Part shown: positions 31,826 through 35,531 of the stretch, one piece after another
How positions within the stretch are numbered: position 1 is the stretch's first letter
Layout: each line of letters begins with the position of its first letter
Position numbers and translations under genes: made by a program
Source of the DNA: an uncultured Actinomycetes bacterium
GTDB lineage: Bacteria; Actinomycetota; Actinomycetes; Nanopelagicales; Nanopelagicaceae
DNA length: 35,531 bases
Reading direction: 5' to 3'
Assembly (NCBI GenBank): GCA_903832395.1
Contig: CAILBF010000017.1
Location: 1 to 35,531 of the forward strand
Notes under the pieces: model-generated
Told to the model about the DNA's origin: nothing
Database searches by the model: none
Seen by the model: the letters and a program-made list of their open reading frames with translations, nothing else

Positions 31826-34305
31826 GCGTTTCAGAGCCGATTCCTAATAATCTAATTGAAAGTATCAATGTAGGACTTAGTTCGAAAGAAGCAAATCGAC
31901 GATTAAAAGAAAATGGCCCGAACTCTATTTCTAATAGATCCGAAAATTCAGCTCTCCGACTCTTCCTAAGACAGTTTAAAAGCCCAATAATTCTGATTCT
32001 TTTTGGCGCGACTTTCATCTCTATGTTCGCCGGCGATATTACTGATGGCGTAATAATCTTGGCAATAATAATTCCCAGTGGCGCTTTAGGTTTTTGGCAG
32101 GAATATAGGGCGGGCAAGACGATGGCTGGATTGATCAGCCAAGTTGAAGTTCATGTCGAAACCTTCCGCGACTGTAAGGAGATCTCAGTTCCCATTACCG
32201 AAATTGTTATCGGAGATCTTGTAATTTTGCGAGCCGGAGATTTAGTTCCAGCTGATATGCAAGTTATAAAGGCTGATTCACTTATGGTTGATGAGTCAGT
32301 GATAACAGGCGAGTCATTTCCTCGCGAGAAGACAGTGGGAGAGATTGATAGCCGAAAGCCCTTGGCTGAGAGAACCGGTGAACTCTTTTCCGGGACTCAC
32401 GTTGTCAGCGGGATCGGGCAGGGGTTGGTCGTTAAGACTGGGGTAGCAACTGAGTTCGGGGTTTTATCTAAGGAGATTGCCACTAAAGATGTTGTGACGG
32501 GTTTTGAGCGAGGAACGACTGCATTTGGCATGCTCTTGTTTCATTCGATGATGGGATTGGTATCAACGCTTTTTATTATAAATATGATTTTACACCGACC
32601 TATTCTCGATTCACTTCTTTTCTCACTCGCGCTGGCCGTTGGGTTAACTCCACAACTCTTGCCGGTAATTATTTCGGTCTCCCTCTCTGCTGGCGCACGC
32701 CGCATGGCGCAGCGGAAAGTCTTAGTAAAACGCTTAGATGCTATTGAAGACTTCGGCGTGATGTCGATTCTCTGCACGGATAAGACCGGCACAATCACAA
32801 AAGGAGTTGTCAGTCTGGATGAGGCTCTGGACACTTCAGGAGAGCAAAGCGAGAGCGTCCTTCGATTGGCCTTTCTAAATGCGAGCCTTCAGAAAGGCTT
32901 CGTTAATCCACTCGATGCCGCCATAATCGAATCCGTCGCTGACAAATTTTCGGTAGCCCCAAAACTGCTCGGTGAGGTTCCCTACGATTTTCAGCGCAGG
33001 GCTCTAAGCATTCTGATCGCAGATCCTGAGCCAACCATGATTACTAAGGGTTCCTTCGATCGCATTATGTCCGTCTGTGCCACTGCTCGAAGTGGAGATA
33101 CACGCATCCCAATGGGGCAAGCGCAGCAAAGCCTCGTAGCGAAATTCACCGAACTGAGTGCACAAGGCAATCGTGTTCTAGCAATTTCCACAAAGATTAT
33201 GCCTTCGGTCGATTTGATAAACGTCAATGATGAGTGTGAAATGGTTTTTGAGGGTCTTCTTGTTTTCATGGATCCGCCCAAGGCCGATGCTTCCGCTGCA
33301 ATAGCTGAGCTGGCCGACCTTGGAATCGAACTATATTTAATCACTGGTGATAATGCCTTGGTTGCTCAATCAATTTCCAAACAAGTGGGCCTTAACGCAG
33401 ACGTTGTGATCTCTGGCAAAGAGATCTCTAACATGAGTGAGAGCCAACTAGTACTGCGTGCAAAGAACTGTCGCATCTTTGCCGAAGTCGATCCGATACA
33501 AAAAGAGCGCATCGTGCAGGCGCTTCGCAGCACTGGGGCAACGGTTGGCTACTTCGGCGATGGAATAAATGATGCCGCATCCTTACACGCCGCCGACGTA
33601 GGAATATCGGTTGATACCGCCACTGATGTTGCCAAAAGCGTGGCTTCAATTGTTTTACTTGATAAAGATTTGGCCGTGATAGCTGAAGGAATCCGTCTTG
33701 GACGTCGCACTTTTGTAAATACTATGAAATATGTCCGCGTTGGTGTTAGCGCCGCATTCGGCAATGTTTTTTCCATGGCGGTTGCCGATATTTTCCTCCC
33801 GTTTTTACCCTTATTGCCAATGCAGATCCTGCTTCTAAACTTTATGACGGATTTTCCGGCAGTGACAATCGCTGGTGACGTTGTCGATTCTGAGCGCTTA
33901 GTTCACCCAAGCGTGTGGGATATCAAGGCGATACGTAAGTTCATGATCTCTTTCGGTCTGCTCAGTTCAGTTTTTGATATCTTAACTTTTCTTGTTCTAC
34001 GCTTGGGTTTCCATGCCGATGCGCAGCTCTTTAGGGCTGGCTGGTTTGTGGAGTCAACCTTGACCGAACTTTCGGTGATGATGGTTTTGCGAACAAATCG
34101 GCGATTCTGGCAAAGCAGACCAGGCAAAGGCTTATTGTGGAGCAGCGTTATTTTGACTGCACTGACTTTATCCATCACTTATCTACCCATAAATTCACTA
34201 TTGGGGCTAAAACCACTGCCATTGACATTGATGGCGACCCTTCTAGTCCTTATTGCCGTGTACATATGCCTCAATGAAGTAGCTAAAAAATACTGGATGC
34301 CATAG
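31822..34305 (+). CDS. MgtA-type (P3B-like) cation-transporting P-type ATPase
   Basis: 827 residues with the MgtA/MgtB layout and about ten membrane helices. The actuator domain has TGES (162-165), the phosphorylation site is D320 in ILCTDKTGTITKG, and the hinge is GDGINDAA (D580, D584). By family it most likely imports Mg2+ using ATP. The TM4 ion-site motif reads LTPQLLP, with Q278 where enterobacterial MgtA has Glu, so ion specificity is less certain. A strong GGAGG Shine-Dalgarno with 7-nt spacing precedes the ATG, unlike the leaderless neighbours. Class I aldolase follows after 16 nt, probably in the same transcript. Confidence 0.88.
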   Translation: MSVSEPIPNNLIESINVGLSSKEANRRLKENGPNSISNRSENSALRLFLRQFKSPIILILFGATFISMFAGDITDGVIILAIIIPSGALGFWQEYRAGKTMAGLISQVEVHVETFRDCKEISVPITEIVIGDLVILRAGDLVPADMQVIKADSLMVDESVITGESFPREKTVGEIDSRKPLAERTGELFSGTHVVSGIGQGLVVKTGVATEFGVLSKEIATKDVVTGFERGTTAFGMLLFHSMMGLVSTLFIINMILHRPILDSLLFSLALAVGLTPQLLPVIISVSLSAGARRMAQRKVLVKRLDAIEDFGVMSILCTDKTGTITKGVVSLDEALDTSGEQSESVLRLAFLNASLQKGFVNPLDAAIIESVADKFSVAPKLLGEVPYDFQRRALSILIADPEPTMITKGSFDRIMSVCATARSGDTRIPMGQAQQSLVAKFTELSAQGNRVLAISTKIMPSVDLINVNDECEMVFEGLLVFMDPPKADASAAIAELADLGIELYLITGDNALVAQSISKQVGLNADVVISGKEISNMSESQLVLRAKNCRIFAEVDPIQKERIVQALRSTGATVGYFGDGINDAASLHAADVGISVDTATDVAKSVASIVLLDKDLAVIAEGIRLGRRTFVNTMKYVRVGVSAAFGNVFSMAVADIFLPFLPLLPMQILLLNFMTDFPAVTIAGDVVDSERLVHPSVWDIKAIRKFMISFGLLSSVFDILTFLVLRLGFHADAQLFRAGWFVESTLTELSVMMVLRTNRRFWQSRPGKGLLWSSVILTALTLSITYLPINSLLGLKPLPLTLMATLLVLIAVYICLNEVAKKYWMP

Positions 34306-34321
34306 AGATGAAGGAGCGAGA

Positions 34322-35209
34322 ATGAGCATGAATCAGTTTGAACGTATGAGCACAGGGCGAGGATTTATTGCCGCCCTTGATCAAAGTGGCGGGAGCACAC
34401 CCAAAGCTCTCAAACTCTATGGCGTTGAGGAGAGCGCATATTCAAATGAGGAGGAGATGTTTAATCTCGTTCATCAGATGCGGGCTCGGATTATGACAAG
34501 TGCGGTATTTACGAGTGCACGAATTCTGGGAGTGATCCTCTTTGAGGAGACTATGAAAAGGCAGATTGCGGGAGTAGGTAGCGCTGAGTATCTATGGTCA
34601 CACAAGGGCATAGTTCCCTTTTTGAAAATAGATAACGGTCTTCTCGCCGAAGTAAATGGTGCGCAGTTGATGAAACCAATCCCGCAACTCGAGGAGAGAT
34701 TACTTAGCGCCAAAAACCACAACGTCTTTGGCACCAAGATGCGCTCACTCATAAAGCTAGCTGATTCAATAGGAATTAAGGATTGCGTAAAGCAACAGTT
34801 CGAAATCGCAGCACAAGTTTTGGATAGTGGCTTGATGCCAATTTTAGAGCCAGAGATTGATATCAATAGTCCGGAAAAATCTGCAGCCGAAGCGATTTTA
34901 AAACGTGAGTTGATTGAGCATTTAAATGCGCTTGGATCAAAGAAAGTAATGCTGAAATTAACTCTGCCGGATACCGCCGGCTACTACACCGGACTAACCG
35001 CTCATCCTTCGGTCTTGCGCGTTGTCGCACTCTCTGGTGGATACTCGCGCGATCAGGCCAATGCGATTCTGGCCAAGAATCCAGATTTGATTGCCAGTTT
35101 TTCACGGGCATTGACGGAGGGCCTCAATAGCAAGCAGAGCGAAGACGAGTTCAATGAGTTACTCGATTTTTCCATCCAGAGTATTTATGAGGCTTCAGTT
35201 TTGAAGTAG
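34322..35209 (+). CDS. Class I fructose-bisphosphate aldolase
   Basis: Splits fructose-1,6-bisphosphate into dihydroxyacetone phosphate and glyceraldehyde-3-phosphate through a Schiff base, without a metal ion. 295 residues resembling the staphylococcal class I enzyme, with GRGFIAALDQSGGSTPKAL, ILFEETM, VPFLKID, GTKMRS, PILEPE, K212 in VMLKLTLP (expected Schiff-base lysine), VVALSGGYSRD and IASFSRAL. AAGGAG lies 5 nt before the ATG; a second ATG 6 nt in is possible. It follows the ATPase gene by 16 nt and converges with the short-chain dehydrogenase, leaving 2 nt. Confidence 0.93.
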   Translation: MSMNQFERMSTGRGFIAALDQSGGSTPKALKLYGVEESAYSNEEEMFNLVHQMRARIMTSAVFTSARILGVILFEETMKRQIAGVGSAEYLWSHKGIVPFLKIDNGLLAEVNGAQLMKPIPQLEERLLSAKNHNVFGTKMRSLIKLADSIGIKDCVKQQFEIAAQVLDSGLMPILEPEIDINSPEKSAAEAILKRELIEHLNALGSKKVMLKLTLPDTAGYYTGLTAHPSVLRVVALSGGYSRDQANAILAKNPDLIASFSRALTEGLNSKQSEDEFNELLDFSIQSIYEASVLK

Positions 35210-35211
35210 TT

Positions 35212-35531
35212 TTACGACTGCTGATTAATCGACCAGAGTGTCCAGATGTGAGTGCGCACTGAACGTGGCTGCTTTAAAATCGTTGTAATTTGGAAAGCAA
35301 TATCTTCAGAGCGCAAGAAACTCGCCAGAATTGGTGTACCTGGAGTGCGACCGGCCCCTAAAGCAAACTCAGTCTCAGTTCCTGCAGGACATACAAGTGC
35401 AACGCGCACGCCTTTTTCGCGAAGTTCTCGATCTAGACCTCCAGCAAGTCCAACCTGTGCATGCTTAGTTCCGGCGTAAATAGATTCATCGCCGCCGCCA
35501 CGAAAACCTGCAACGGATGAGACGATCACAA
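35212..35531 (-). CDS. Short-chain dehydrogenase/reductase, N-terminus cut by the window edge
   Basis: Only the last ~106 residues are present; the gene continues beyond 35531. IVSSVAGFRGGGDESIYAGTKHA carries the SDR catalytic Ser and Tyr-xxx-Lys, and the VRVALVCPAGTETEF segment is the usual loop after the active site. The NAD(P)-binding N-terminal half is outside the window, so coenzyme and substrate cannot be judged. Confidence 0.85.
   Translation of the reverse strand, partial: VIVSSVAGFRGGGDESIYAGTKHAQVGLAGGLDRELREKGVRVALVCPAGTETEFALGAGRTPGTPILASFLRSEDIAFQITTILKQPRSVRTHIWTLWSINQQS

Overview
The window reads as a piece of chromosome from a small, gene-dense, low-to-moderate-GC actinobacterium, most like the streamlined freshwater Nanopelagicales (acI) lineage. 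This placement is an inference from four things: actinobacterial gene neighbourhoods (recO-uppS, glyS-dusB, dgt-dnaG), an actinobacterial leuA leader, a GlnA2-type glutamine synthetase, and a habit of leaderless transcription in which a TAnnnT -10 box sits 6-7 nt before the start codon. Spacers are short, neighbouring genes often overlap, and I found no insertion sequence, prophage, CRISPR array or rRNA. No gene-free stretch reaches 300 bases.

Layout. 25-5551 holds biosynthesis and nitrogen/sulfur assimilation: panB (minus), then nadE, cysK-cysE and a glnA2-like gene. 5580-7592 is a secreted gametolysin-like metalloprotease. 7593-9457 is leuA with its leader. 9480-18291 is a housekeeping run: recO-uppS, a ZIP metal transporter (minus), an ABM-domain protein, glyS-dusB-ydcF-like-dgt and dnaG. 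A tRNA-Asn(GTT), a DoxX-Rieske fusion and an ACT-domain protein follow. 19620-28185 is a carbon-use block: galT-galE-galK (minus) diverging from a GH36 alpha-galactosidase, and glpK (minus) diverging from glpD. 28175-31659 is all minus strand: a secreted GH25 muramidase coupled to a DnaX-C-terminal-like mini-protein, a LuxR-type response regulator and an ADP/ATP-dependent NAD(P)H-hydrate dehydratase. 31736-35209 carries a small upstream ORF, an MgtA-type P-type ATPase and a class I fructose-bisphosphate aldolase. A truncated short-chain dehydrogenase runs off the right edge.

The most interesting signals are regulatory. (1) A 25-codon leaderless ORF ending in a cysteine-rich tail lies before cysK, inside nested inverted repeats, and looks like a cysteine-sensing attenuator. 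(2) A 14-codon leucine leader precedes leuA, followed by a strong hairpin whose loop can form a pseudoknot with the bases right after the leader stop. The Leu codons are also complementary to the leuA Shine-Dalgarno. (3) Two promoter regions are unusually compact: the gal divergent promoter with overlapping opposed -10 boxes, and a terminator whose T-tract abuts the start codon of the response regulator. On the protein side, the DoxX-Rieske fusion with an internal Tat-like motif, the stand-alone DnaX-C-like protein and a serine acetyltransferase with an unusual tail ending in Ile deserve a second look.
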